A stretch of 64,000 nucleotides of DNA from Asterella californica. Lineage: Eukaryota; Streptophyta; Marchantiopsida; Marchantiales; Aytoniaceae. The notes under the pieces were generated by a model, which did not search any database, was not told where the DNA came from, and saw only the letters and a program-made list of their open reading frames with translations. A program made the translations under genes and the position numbers. The stretch is from contig JAYKYS010000002.1 in assembly GCA_036924285.1 (NCBI GenBank), positions 124,001 through 188,000 of the forward strand. Direction: 5' to 3'. The first letter of the stretch is position 1, and the number at the start of each line of letters is the position of its first letter. This document shows, one piece after another, positions 1 to 12,322 of this stretch.

Positions 1-3000
1 CGGAGTGTGATCCGTCTACCTAGGAAAGCACCGGGCTTCTGGCTGTGGTTGTTTACTCAAGAGGTTGGCTTTCAGGTCACAACAGGAGCTATAAACACTC
101 ACACAGGAGTGTAGGATCCTCTGATATGCTCAAAAAGCGAAATTTAGGTCTCGCTGGTAGTAATAGGCTTAAGCGGTGAACTTTGACACACAAAGAGAGG
201 AAAACTATGAAGGTTTAGACCTCTAAACTTCCCCTACATGCAAATGAGGTACTACTGAACTCACAGACGAAGTTTCAACCTGAGATCAAATTCTGACACG
301 GAGATATGAACAGAAAAGTTCTGAATAAGAGAATTATGGCAATTTCTGGTACCTAGACAACTATTCAGACATAGAACAGAGAATTGGCTCGATGAATTTC
401 AAATCTTCTCACAGTATTTGAAGTCTACAGGATGCTGAACATCCCTGTGAAGTTGGGACTCCTGAATGTTTGTAGAACTCCAGATCTCCTTCTCTAAAGT
501 CGCTGCTCTAGATTAAGAGCTTTTCAGACCCCCTCTGCTTCAGCGGCCGCCCTGAATTACTCAGTTACTCAAATGATACAAAACTTTTTGGACAGTCGTA
601 GCCCTCCTGACAGTGAACGCAACCACGAAGTTTTGAAATGATTTCCTCAATTCTGCTGCAATTGGCACCGAAAACCCCAAAATCAACAAAAGTGATGCAG
701 TTTTGACACAATCCGAACTTCAATTGGGCATAACTCCTTGTTTATTGATCCAAATCGAGCAAAAATTTCACTGACAGTGCTTGGCACGACGAGCTCTCTC
801 TTCCTGTGTTCTCTGATTTCGAAGATACCTCACCAATTGCTCGAACTCTCCTCTAGAGCTCTGTTTCTAAACTTAGAGTTTTACAAAAGACAAAAATGGA
901 CCAATGGGAGTTCATAGCTCCACTTGACTGTCCTTTTGTGCCTTAAACTACCTGGTAACTTTTCTACACTCATAGGCTACCACGTCAAGCCCCCTAGAGT
1001 GCCAACGTATAACTTAAACTACCTAAAATGACACGCAACCCTGAAAGTTAACTTAAATTAGCTAGAAAGCGTGCATGGGCGACAAGTAAGTACAACCCAT
1101 GAGCTCAAACCCCTATCAGCATGGAAACCCTAAGTTATGTACATTGAACGTCATAGACAAGTAAGAAGTCACTTGCACAAGCGCACAAATGCTTGAACAA
1201 GATAACTAACATACTATCAGCCTACTAGGACTCAAAATAGTGTTAACACCGTATGCAAAGGTGTCAAACATATACATAAAAGACTAGAAGTAATATGAGC
1301 TAACTTCTAGAACTACCAAACCTAAGCGTCAGAGTAGAAGTCAAGCATGTAGCCGCCAAGTAGCGCGACAACGTGACATGGCTATCACTAAGATTAGATA
1401 GTCACTTCAGCAATGGTAAACATTCAAGTGTGAGCTGATCCTTAAACCTGAAAACATGCACAAGCGAAAGTTGATCCATAAACCTGGAACGTAGAGCTTG
1501 AAACGACCATTCAACCGACCACCGGATAAACCTCCATAATGAACTTTCGATTATAAACTTATGCGAGAAGTCTTGAGCACTCTTTGCGGGAACCACTGTA
1601 ATTCTTTTTCGATTTTTGAATTTGTGAAAGTACATGTCACGTTAACAAGTGGTACGTAGTACATGATAAATGAACATGCTCATTAATCTACAGCCAAACC
1701 GCCATGAGCAGTGAGACAAGACCCGCGGGTCACTTCTGCAGGTATCTCCAAGTCCACCCGCATCCAAAACGGCTGTTGTTCGGAACTCAAGTCCACGGAT
1801 CATGAAATAAACACGATGGCAACTAACTTTGACACCCCTTAATAGTTACTACCCTTAGGTTTCTGTATGTTGAATCCATCCTCATGCTGTTTCCACTACT
1901 AAAAGAGTCACTTCTTTTGCTTGACCTTTTATTGACAGAACCTTGATAATGTTGTTAAGAGAGTTGAATACTGAGAATGTAAGGACATGACTAGAGGTGA
2001 AGATTGATTATGTTGATGCATTGCAAGTTGCAAGTAGGATCATTTGTCGCATCCTTGTGTTGATAATGTGATCAAGATTATCTTGTTTATGATGCTTGAC
2101 GTAGTGACAATGAATAGAGACTTTGCTACAGTAACTCTTCTTTTTCAATGAATCTATTAGAAACCTTTCCATAGGAAGCAGTAACTCGTGACCCACTGAA
2201 CGAAAGAGTCACTAGATTAATAACACCAGAGACCCATTGTTGGTCATGACCATCTCCTGCATAAATAACTCAGTTTGATTTCAGATAAAGCTTAGAATAT
2301 CATGTGTACCAGTGTATGATGATCTATCTAGGTATCAACTAGATGGATCAAACGGATTGGACATCTGGAACAAGAAATCGACTAAAATGAACCATTATAA
2401 AACAACAGAAACTCAAACTAGATTATCTCATATACATAAGAGTACCGTTTAGAAAGTGAATGTTATACAAGAAATCATATATTACAGAAGATGGTACAAC
2501 AATGTAATCTCCAACCGTAAATAGATTGATGCAAGGAGCGTATCCAATTTGATAATTCAGATGGATATTACCAGGCATAACAATTTCAGACATAAATATG
2601 AACAGCGGAAAACTAGCTACACGGTGACGGGTAGAAATGTGAAGGGACTTTAGCCTTTTTAAACGGATAAAAGGATGTACAATAGTTGATAAGCTAGTTG
2701 GCAAGAATTAACTTGTTCTAGTATATTGTTCAATTGTCCTAGAAGTAGTTAGGTTCTCGTGATCGCCGTAACGAAGTTTAGTCTGGTTTGATTATTTTCT
2801 CTAGCATAGTAGTTCACGCTTGCTGCATACTACATAATATGTTATTGAAGAACCGCATGGGGTCTTAGATAGACTACTTGTTGATCCTGTTATGCATTTT
2901 ACGAGGGTTAGCATGTCGAGTGTAAATGCACTCTATGACGGGGATACATGTTCTAAGGTGCGAATGCAGCTTGTTGAGTACCTGACCTTGAGCAACTGAA

Positions 3001-4860
3001 TAAAGTGTTTTTGTCTTTTTTTCTAGCAATGTCTTCTTAGACTCGGAGGTCGTATTCTCGTTTCCTTGTATTGCATTGTGCGTTCGATTTGTGATGTTAT
3101 TCTATCATTGTTTCTAATTCTCATGTTGAAGTGATCAAGTCGGAGCTTTGCTGAGGTTCAACTCCGCAGTTGGTCTTTCATGTCTAGAGTAGAGAATACC
3201 CACAAGTTTTATATTCTATCACTCATAGAAGTAGACAGATAGACAAGATTGTCCACGATCTACCACGTGGATTTCTTTACGGACGTGGCATTTAAGACTG
3301 ACACCCTGAAAACATCTAAACAAATAGCAGTGCGGTTCAATCGCTTCTCTAAACCTTCTATTCCTTAAAATGACGAGATCAAGTTCGTCTTGGTGAACAT
3401 CACTGACAATACGAAATGAGCGGAAGACACGCTTACGAAAAGGATGGTGCGGTACCCATCTTATATTGTGAAGTTTGAGCTCTATGTCTCTCTTTTGGAC
3501 ATGTGGAAATCGATACAAGAAGTACAGAAGAGATTTCTTCTAGAAGAACTCGGAGTGAAGGTACAAATATCATACGAACTAATAACTAGTCCTACTGGCT
3601 GAAGTAGGACTTCTTCCTCCAGAAAGAGAAGCAATCTGTCGTACGAGTGACTATTGCAATCAGATCAAAGCTCTGAAAGGCAGATATTCATGTATGGCTT
3701 TAGATCAATCCAAAGAGCGTGGCTGGTTCAAGCAAGTGACAAGCTGATTGATTAGATGGAGAATTGAGAAAGAAGCTTGGTCTGAGACACCATTAGATAC
3801 CAGAGTCTATGTGACAGAAAAAGTCACTAAAAAGCTCTAAGCAAAGTGCTTGTGAAGTGGTTACTTTACAAGCAAGAACTCAATCAAATCAGTTAGAGTT
3901 ATCTTCATTCAAATGTAGGACGTCAAAGAAGACACCTGATCTAGCAGGCACACCTGAGCCCTTGTCTCAACTTTCCATTGAGGTCGGACGAAGAAAAGAA
4001 GATCAAGCTTGAACTACGCTTGTTCAGCTCCTCAAGTTGACAAAAGTTTGAAGACAAAAGTTTCTTGGACCAAGTTTGATTTGGGATTTGGTTTTCATGT
4101 TGTTGTTCATTGTGCATCGTCTTTTAGACATGAGAGTCCCGTTTGAGCTTGAATCAGCTCAGTAGATTATAAACTATACTTACAAGTCACCGTTATGACC
4201 TGTCAAGGTGATGTAAAGGAAGTCCAAGTTTCGATCTAGAGTGATGTCTGAGAAGAAACTAGTCATCAGCCTCTTCTGAGTTATGTACGAATCTAGTACA
4301 TTGTTTCACATAATTGATTACAGTAATTTCGCAAGGATCTTTGAAATCAAAACCACTATTTTTGCTATGACACTAGTTGAGAGGGCGGCTGGTTACACTA
4401 CTTAGGTCCATACTGAATGGAAGAATAAAAACTGTAGCTATTTAGAACATAAAGAACATTTTGTTTGAAGATCGATATTCATATAAAATCTTGTTTTCCT
4501 ACGATTGTTTAGCGTGATTAAACTCAAACTCAAGACCTACGGAACTTAGTGTATGTGAGATTAATTCCATGACGAGACTAATTTTATCACGACATTAATT
4601 ACGGTAAGTAATGTAGTTGCAGAAAAATGATTATTCCTGTCTCACGACTAACAGTGTTTAGGGTTCCACAGCATTTAATGTGGACTGACCGAGTGCCCTT
4701 TATCAATTTTGCCCGTGTCTTCTTTACTTATCTCAAGTATGCTCCCCGCATGATCATACTACTTTTGAAGCTGGATTTGCTAGTGGAGTTCAGGCTGCCA
4801 AAAGATTTGCCCTCATTTTCCGCTTGAAGGTCTCTCTCCCCAAAAAACAACCGGTGTACG
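1..4860. other. Gene-poor stretch, decayed repeat-like DNA
   Basis: I see no intact gene here. Open frames are short (under 100 codons), lie on both strands and show no recognisable domain. The minus-strand frame at 3219-3518 has a few retroelement-like words but nothing diagnostic. The sequence reads like old transposable-element material. I could not find LTR ends, a primer-binding site or a catalytic motif. Confidence 0.5.
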
Positions 4861-4868
4861 AAATCAGC

Positions 4869-4948
4869 AAGTGAGAGCAGCTTTTACAATATGAAGGTAT
4901 GTCAAAACGCGGAAGTGAGGGCAGCTTATACAATATGAAGGTATGTCA
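4869..4948. repeat. Short tandem duplication, period 44 bp, two copies
   Basis: Two adjacent copies of a unit beginning AAGTGAG(A/G)GCAGCTT and continuing through ACAATATGAAGGTATGTCA start at 4869 and 4913. They differ at only a few positions. No function is evident. Confidence 0.75.
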
Positions 4949-5579
4949 GTTTCTTCATGGTAAGAATATCCTGTGACAGTACATCTTGTGACCTGACTTT
5001 TAGAGAAAACGGGATCTACCTTTTGTATGGGCCAGGATGTAGAACCGCTAGTTGGAACATCCTTCAGCGGGCAGCCTGCAAGTATTAATGTTAAACGTCG
5101 TAGCCCTTGTAAAGTGACGTTAAAGCTCCAGGGCGTCGTGATTGTAAAGGAAAACGAGAACTGAGAGATCATCGAACATGTACTTGGAGGTTCATACCTT
5201 TGTTGCTCAGGCGAGCGATCATGAGCGATCTGTATAGCGGGTCTAGTGTCATTCGATCGAGTGGTTTCACTCAGGCATGCATCACAGCAAAATGGAGTTC
5301 GTCCTTTTCGGCCAGACGTTCCAAACTGACAGACCAACTCAAGCAGAGGTCGATTGGGATGGATCGATGCAGAGTATTCATGAGATTCTGGAGCCTTCTT
5401 TTGCATCGAGATTCACCACAGCTTCATCGATACGCTGATATCTCGCGAATCGGATGGAAGGACATATTCACAGTTGAGGTGTTTTCTCGTTCCATCGAGT
5501 CGAGAGATGTCACCGTCACGATGTGTGTCCGCTACAAGCGCAGGTGGCCTGTAGTCTCATTCCTGCATCCGAGCTAATT

Positions 5580-7277
5580 AAGGTTCAAGCTGCCTCCGCA
5601 ACTATATGTCAAAACCAGATTGTCGAGTGCGTTACAGATGCACGCAAGATGGGTATGACCTGACGGTCCTTTTCAAGTTCTTCAGGTTTACTTCCCTACC
5701 ATTGTCATCCTAGCTTGCTAGAGACTTTTCACTACTGAATTTCCTTGAATTCGAAGTTAAAATTTTCAAGTCAGCTTTGATCAGCGTTTACTTCCATGGG
5801 TATAGTTTTTCATCTCACACAGATGACTTGTGATTCATTCTCGGCGTAGAGTTCGAAACTTAATGCTTAGTCGTTTCCATACAGCTGAAAACTTCAAGGC
5901 GTAGTGCGTTCACTTGAACCTGACGGACAGGCACTGGATCGAGAAGTTGGAGTGTTAATTGTAATTATGTCGAGGGGCTATTCCTACTTTGATCCTCGTA
6001 GGATCACATCCTCTTGACTGATGTCATGCTCATCCAGGAAATGTGGTTGTCTTTCACTATAACTTGTACTTCGTCATGTCGGTAGACCAGGAAAGGCCAC
6101 CTCAAGGCAAACAGTCAGTAGCTCTCACGTTTGACGATAGGAAATCCACAACTTGGCAGAAGTTAGGTCTTCCAACACTATTTCACTGGTGATATTTCTA
6201 ACCACTGGAGATCTGCAGCTCATTATACGCTCCATTGCTGAAATCGGCGCAGATATATGACCAACTACTAAGGAATAGTTGAGAAGGAAATTAGTTGATT
6301 GAGTGAGCGTGTATGATTATACAAAGCTACCGGAGGAGAGAGCAAGAAGATTATACGAGAGGGATCGAGAGCTCGACCCAACACAAGTAGATTGGAACGA
6401 ACAAGAGATGGAGGAATGACAGAAGGTGATTTTTATGGGTTCAAGAAACGAGAGCTTGGGGGTATTGATAAGATGGTGACGATTATTGATGAAAGAAGAT
6501 GGAGAAGCTGAGGAGAGATGATATGGGAACTGGTATATCTTGTGGAGAAATCATGTAATCAAGAATGTGAAATGTTATAATCGCATGTATGTGAATGGGT
6601 GGGAGGCTAGAGAAGATCGACAATTCTTGTTCTTACTTATTGACCAGATGGGACCGGTGTGTGGAGAGATATGATCTAATCAAGATGAAATATGACATCC
6701 AAGTAAGATCGAGGAGATTATGTTACTAACTAGATGGGTCTCAAAAGAAGACCAGGAAAGACAAGGTTGTGGAGATACTGCTTTCCTCTCATGGTCCAGT
6801 CCAGTGGCCCATCACACCACCTTAAATTGGATGACCTAAATCATGTTAAGTATTGATACACGATATATATAATCTCAATAAGTAAAAGAACTTGAGTCTA
6901 AACAGAAAATAAATTCGACAAGAATTAACTGTCCCTCGAATGTAACTTGCAACCTCCTGTGCGGATATAAAAGCAGGAAAAGAGGTATCTATGGTTTTTC
7001 TCCCGGTGAACTTCAGAGTAGAGAGAATATTTTATTTTGTTTCAAGAAATCACAAAACCTTCGTCTGAACATTTCTTAATGACCAGTTTGCCTTGAAGTG
7101 AATTACAGATTGTAGAGAACAATGAATTACAATGAAGTCCTGCTAGTTAATAAGACTATTTCTAGAGGCACCGGGTTTAACTACATGGGACGAGATGTAG
7201 TCTCATTACCCCACTTGCTCAACGATTGGAAAGAGAAACAAGCAAGAAAACGATGAAAGAAATCGCATACCACCGGA
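5580..7277. other. Intergenic stretch with one possible coding relic
   Basis: There is no intact gene between 5580 and the Copia target duplication. A purine-rich part at about 6300-6560 contains a protein-like frame (6303-6419, plus strand) that is rich in Glu, Arg and Asp. It ends at a TGA with similar composition continuing beyond, so it may be a fragment of a dead gene or transposon. The overlapping frames at 4864-5406 (minus) and 5200-5577 (plus) lie just before this stretch and show no domain. Confidence 0.4.
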
Positions 7278-7282
7278 GTCCC
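7278..7282. repeat. Target-site duplication GTCCC (left)
   Basis: The 5 bp GTCCC lie directly outside the Copia element, which begins with TG at 7283. The same 5 bp follow the element's other end at 12841-12845. Matching 5-bp flanks are expected from a Copia integrase and fix both element ends exactly. Confidence 0.93.
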
Positions 7283-7892
7283 TGTGAAAATCTGAGTACA
7301 CTGCTTCTGTTAGTAACTCTAACGCCACTTGCTTGTGTGCCTCCTTCTGAAGTGTCTCCGGAGTCTGACGACATCTGAGCTGAATATTCTCAACAGTCGA
7401 TGATCTACTGTAGCTCTACTGTAAAAGATATCTCAATGCAGATGAGATCGATTCCTATTGCAGCAGAAATGAATCTCCTTTGCCATCTGTCTACTGCCTG
7501 TCTGAACCAAATAGAGAAGCCTCTCGATAATCACTCAGAAACTCTTCTGAGAGTGCAGGAACTCCCATTGGTTCTAAACAGCCCACAACAAAATCGACCA
7601 TCACTCGTCACAGGTCCAGTGTACGCACAAGGGAACTGACGCACAGGAAGAGATTGCTGGAAAGGATATTTATTAAGTAGAACCTCCAGCTTATATATAG
7701 GTTTTCTGTACCTTTCGGCTGAAATTCGTTTGGCTACTCTTAAGTTCAGATCTATCCCGCACATGCTAGTGCGCGCCTACGACTATTCAAATATAGTCCA
7801 AGTACTGCAAGCACATGGATCTATCATGTGCGTTCAGTTGACTTTCTATTCTAAGGTCTTACGATTGAACTGGCGATTTATAAATTCTAACA
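7283..7892 (-). repeat. Copia 3' LTR (610 bp)
   Basis: It is collinear with the 5' LTR without gaps and differs at 11 of 610 positions. It is preceded on the minus strand by the polypurine tract and followed by the GTCCC duplication. Its distal end repeats the start of the gag frame, which at first looks like a truncated second element. The exact duplication shows it is simply the LTR end. Confidence 0.95.
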
Positions 7893-7901
7893 CTCCCACT
7901 C
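7893..7901 (-). other. Polypurine tract of the Copia element
   Basis: GAGTGGGAG on the minus strand lies directly against the TG start of the 3' LTR. That is the expected position for plus-strand priming. Confidence 0.8.
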
Positions 7902-7907
7902 AAAACT

Positions 7908-8222
7908 TCAGTTCAACTCCATTCCCATTCCAATCGAGAATCTATCATGCTTCTCACTTGGAAGAGCTTTTGTACAAATATCAGCAATCATCTCTTCTGT
8001 GCTGATGAAAACTACATTTATCAAAGTACCTTGAAGACTTCTGACGTGATGGTACTTTGTCTCAATGTGTTTGGTCCGTTCTGAAAAAAACGGATCCTTG
8101 GCAAGCGCAATTGCTCCATTGTTGTCAACGAAAATAGTAGTAGGATGGTTTTGCTGAAAACCCAGATCCTCAAGCAATTTTCGTAACCACAGTGCTTCTT
8201 TAACAGCGCTGGACAGTGCCAT
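7908..8222 (-). pseudogene. Copia RNase H C-terminal part
   Basis: This is the in-phase continuation of the RT/RNase H frame after the TAG at 8259-8261, the usual STTEAEYMALS motif spanning the join. It contains IFVDNNGAIALAKDP, RTKHIETKYHHVR and ADICTKALP, the characteristic end of Copia polyproteins. The frame ends just before the polypurine tract. Confidence 0.93.
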
Positions 8223-8258
8223 GTACTCTGCTTCCGTGGTGGAGAGTGCTGTCGTCTG

Positions 8259-9544
8259 CTATTTCTTGCTTTTCCAACTCACAGCTGCACCGGCAAGTAA
8301 GAAAACATAACCTCCGGTTGATTTTCTATCATCCAGGTCATCTGCAAATGCAGAATCACTGTACTCAACAAGCACGGTTCCTCCTTCCTGCTTTTGGTAC
8401 TTCAGTGAAGCATTCATAGTGCCTTTCATATAACGTAGAGTTCTCTTGGCACTATGCCATGCAGTAGCTCCAGGATTATTCAGACATCTGCCTAACAAGC
8501 CAACTGAAAAAACCAGATCAGGTCTTGTACAAACCATTGCGTACATGAGTGATCCGATGACTTCCCTGTAAGGAATTTTCTCCATGACTTTTCTTTCTGC
8601 ATCGGTTTGTGGACCTGTCTTCAAGCTGAGTTTCACTCCTTTCTCCAGTGGAGTACTGACTGGCTTACATTCGGCCATCTTGAACCGTTCCAAGACAGTA
8701 TTGACGTAAGCAGCTTGCTTCAGTTGGATTGTACCTGCCTTCAGATTCCGAATGATGTGAATCCCAAGCATGTAAACGGCTGGTCCCATGTCCTTCATCT
8801 CAAAAGCCTCACAGAGATGTTGCTTCTCCTCCCTTATCAGTTCTTCACTTGGACTGATAATTAGATTATCATCCACGTAGATCAAAATGAAAGTGGATTT
8901 CTTGCTTAACATGAAAAGACTGGGGTCAGCTATGCTTCTCACGTAATCCTTGCTAGTGAGGTAAGCTGCAATCGTATCATACCAGGCACGTGAGGACTGC
9001 TTCAAGCCGTAGATTGCTTTGAGCAGCAGACATACTTTCCTAGTATTAGTTGATGATGAAGTTGAGGCACAAAGTGAATCGGTGAGTTTCCCTTGATCCG
9101 TTTGACAGATCCTCTCACCATCTTCCCGATCATTTTGGTTTCTGACCTCAGTTTCATCATGTTGTAACCTTAAGGGATCTCCATGAAGACTTCTTCCTTG
9201 AGCCAACTCTTCAAGAATGCAGTCTTCACGTCAGTTTGATGCATTGGCCAGTCGTTTTGAGCTGCAAGGGCCACCACACAACGAAGCGAAGAGTGTCTGC
9301 ATACTGGTGCATACGTCTCGTTGTAGTCTTCCCCTGCAATCTGAGTAAACCCTCGAGCCACCAACCTTGCTTTAAACCGTAAGATTTCATTGCTTGGATC
9401 ACGCTTGGTCTTAAAAACCCACCGACTATTGACCGCTTTCCTTCCAGGTGGAAGGTTCACTATGCACCAAGTACCATTGAGCTCATGAGCAGCCAACTCT
9501 TCTTCAATTGCAATCTCCCACTCTTTGCTGTTTTCACTAGCCAA
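8259..9544 (-). pseudogene. Copia reverse transcriptase region, interrupted
   Basis: Two frames carry RT. The 9170-9544 part has WVFKTKRD, RFKARLVARGFTQ and DVKTAFL and stops at a TAA (9170-9172) where Gln is expected. The 8259-9206 frame resumes with LLKAIYGLKQSSRAWYD, the catalytic YVDD in LIYVDDNLII, and the start of RNase H (YSDSAFADDLDDRKSTGGY). A frameshift lies near 9040, because the first roughly 50 residues of the second frame do not read as RT. The frame then ends at a TAG (8259-8261). Confidence 0.92.
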
Positions 9545-10041
9545 AGCTTCTTGGATTGAAATTGGATCTCATGCTGCTCTCGAAGACTCTGCAATGGTTA
9601 AAGCGTCTTCGGTCATCAAATAGCCCTCATCCACAAACAACTCCTCAGTTGTTATCACATGATCAACGGCATATCCTTCATCTATTCTCCATCTTGAAAG
9701 AGGTTTGAGAACCCGATCTCGTCGATTTAACTCGGGGACAAGCAATAGCTGATGACGTCTTCTGACCTGTGTCTATCCCTGCGAGAGTTCTGTATCCGGA
9801 TGTGACATAGTAATGGGTATGATTTGATGCTCACGATCATCTTGAATGAGATCTAAATCATCAGCCTCTATAGTCTCAGTCGATATTGATTCTCTTTCTG
9901 ATCTATCCTCTAATGGCAGATTTCCTTCTTGCGAAAATGTGCTACTAACATTAGAAGTAGATCTGGCACTAATGATCGAGGTAGGTGCAAATTCACCAGG
10001 AAAAATGACAGATGCATCCGGTACAATGCTAACAGTCTTTT

Positions 10042-11007
10042 CTAAATCAGAATAGAACAGTTTTCAAAAAAATGCACGTCCCTACTTCTGATCAACTGTC
10101 TAGTTGAAGGATTGTAGCGGCGGTAACCCTTCAGACCGTCCTCATATCCAACGGAGACATATGGAAGGGCTTTCACTTCAGATTTACTCCTTCTAGAGTT
10201 AGGTATCAACGCATACACTATACACCCAAAAGTTCGGAGGTGTGACAGCTTTGGGATCTCACCGGTCCAAGCTTCATGAGGCGTCTTACGTTGTAAAGGT
10301 GTGGTTGGACTTAGATTCCTCAAGTAATTTGCTGTGACCAGTGCCTCGGTCCAAAATTTGTTGGAGAGACCTGCATGCACAAGCATGCATACCATCTTCT
10401 CCTTCAAAGTTCTGTTAAGTCTCTCGGCTACACCATTTTGGTGTGGACTGTCCCGTGCTGTAATCTCAACTGCAATTCTCTTCTCTCTCAAGAATTGGCG
10501 AAATTCTCCATCCACGTACTCTCCACCTCCGTCGCTTCTAAAGCACTTAACCTTCTGCTCAGTCTGATTTTCCACCAACCGTAGAAAATTTTGGAAACAT
10601 AAGAAAGCATCACTTTTGTGTTTCATGGTATAGACAAAGCTCTTGCGAGTCTTGTCATCAATGAAGCTCACAAAGTATTCTGCTCCCCCGAATGACTTAT
10701 CCAGGCCTCCACTGACATCCGAGTGTATGAGTTGCAAACGCTCTACTGAAACTCGGGTCGACTTCTTCGGTGCTGATTTCTTGTGCGTTTTACCTTGAGC
10801 ACAACTTGTGCATGGAGTGAGTTGCATGTCCCTTAAACCCATCATGCCATGTGATATCTCCTTGAGCACTTTCAGCCCGCCTTCCGACAAATGTCCCAGA
10901 CGGTAGTGCCATCCATCCGCATCAGTTGCTTCAGCAAGCATAGTAGATTCTTCTCTTGACACAATCCGGAAGAGTCCAGCTCCATTGCGGACTCCATAAC
11001 ACACCAC
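10042..11007 (-). pseudogene. Copia integrase domain
   Basis: The open frame encodes a Copia integrase, which inserts element cDNA into the genome. Near its N-terminus is the zinc-binding region WHYRLGHL ... CTSCAQGK (HHCC). The catalytic core shows D (IHSDVSGG), D (FRSDGGGEY) and E (QNGVAERLNRTLKE) in DDE order. A C-terminal segment with RTFGCIVYA and VGYEDGLKGYRRYNP is typical of the group. The catalytic residues are present, but upstream frameshifts disconnect the domain from Gag. The stretch 9545-10041 between integrase and RT is a low-complexity linker with interrupted frames. Confidence 0.93.
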
Positions 11008-11018
11008 ATTAGAATCTT

Positions 11019-12322
11019 TTACATACAGCGTTTAGTCTCTGGATGAAATGTAACTGTATAACCATAATCTAATAATCGTGCTACTGACATTAAGTTCTTC
11101 CGGAAGTTAGGAATGAGAAGAACGTCTTCTAAGGGGAGTTTGGTTGGATTTCCATACTCATCTTGAAATAATCCGATCACTCTACCAATGCTTGAGGCTT
11201 CTGATATGCTACCATTGCCCATTCTAACAACTCTGGATTCAACAGCCGCGAGGCTAAAAAAGAATTTTTCTGAGCCACAAATGTGGGAAGTGGCCCCGAA
11301 ATCAACATACCAAGTGCCGAGATTGGATCCCGAGCTGTGCTTCAGATCTTCTGTCATGAGTACTTCGTCCTCAGTGACCATATCACACTCTACATCACTG
11401 ACTGTATCACATTCAGCATCACTGAGTTCAGTGAGATAAGCTGACGTCTTAGAAGTTTCTCCCTTCGAACTTCTCGAGCTTGACTTTTCAGCTTTCTTCT
11501 CGTTTGATTTCTGTGGCTTGACCGCACTGGTATTTTTCTTCTTGCATAACCTGGCTAGATGTCCCTTTTCCCCGCAGACAAAGCAATTCCGTGTCTCCTT
11601 CTTTACGGCTTGAGTATACAACACTTTCTCTGACTTCTCTTGCACGGCCCATTTCTTCTGCTCCTGTTCAATCAATCTATGGGTTACGTATCCCCAATCC
11701 ATCTCATCTGCAGGCATGGCTTCAATTATCTGAACAGAAATATCAAACCTGGATGATAGTGATGAAAGGAGCATTATGACCTTGCATAATTCGGTTACCG
11801 TGAGGAGTTTAGAATCGGCTAAATCTGAGAAATGATCTTCTAGCTTGGCAATGTGCACTGTTATACTGTCAGAATCCAACATCTTCAAGCTAGCTAAAGC
11901 TTTCCACTTCTTGATTCCTTTTGCTATCTTTGAAGTCTGGAATAACTTTGTTAGCTTTGCCCATAGCTCCCCAGCGTATGTAATCTTCCTCACGCTGCAA
12001 CATCTTTGGAAAGACTCATCTTCAAAGTAGAAACCGTGAAGTAATTGAGCTGCAACCACTCAGGATCATCCTTCACTGCGTCAAATTCAATAGGCTTCTT
12101 TGCCACATAGGTCCTGACTCCTCTACCCATCAAGTAACACTTCATGTCATCCGACCATTGGGTGAAGTTGTCTCTCCCAAGCTTCTCAATCGTCAAGCTC
12201 TCCATAGAGACCTCGTATGGGCCCATAACCTGTGAAAATCTGAATACACTGCTTCTGTTAGTAACTCTAACGCCACTTGCTTGTGTGCCTCCTTCTGAAG
12301 TGTCTCCGGAGTCTGACGACAT
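11019..12322 (-). pseudogene. Copia gag-protease region, frameshifted
   Basis: Two overlapping frames (11990-12322 and 11019-12059) together cover Gag and protease. The first ends at a TGA near 11990 where one base seems lost, and the sense continues in the second frame. The Gag nucleic-acid-binding knuckle is visible as CFVCGEKGHLARLC (CX2CX4HX4C). Protease follows with WYVDFGATSHIC. The catalytic triplet in this family is normally Asp-Ser-Gly, and here the codon at 11298-11300 gives Phe instead of Ser, so the enzyme should be inactive. A second one-base loss near 11020 separates this part from integrase. Possible starts are the LTR ATG at 12322, the ATG inside the primer-binding site (12226), or a later Met; all are in one frame. 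Confidence 0.9.
12218..12230 (-). other. Primer-binding site matching the initiator tRNA-Met anticodon arm
   Basis: The 13 nt directly inside the 5' LTR read GGTTATGGGCCCA on the minus strand. From known tRNA sequences, this is complementary to the anticodon stem-loop of eukaryotic initiator tRNA-Met (TGGGCCCATAACC), not to a tRNA 3' end. Drosophila copia and some relatives are known to prime from a cleaved half of this tRNA. The anticodon complement places an ATG inside the site (12226-12224), and that ATG is in phase with gag. Confidence 0.85.

Noticed and set aside
4864..5577. Overlapping frames of 180 and 125 codons.
   Set aside because: They overlap on opposite strands, show no motif, and one covers a local tandem duplication.
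7283..7372. A truncated second Copia copy (gag 5' fragment) after the 3' LTR.
   Set aside because: The 5' LTR carries the same sequence, and exact GTCCC flanks show that this is the LTR's own end.
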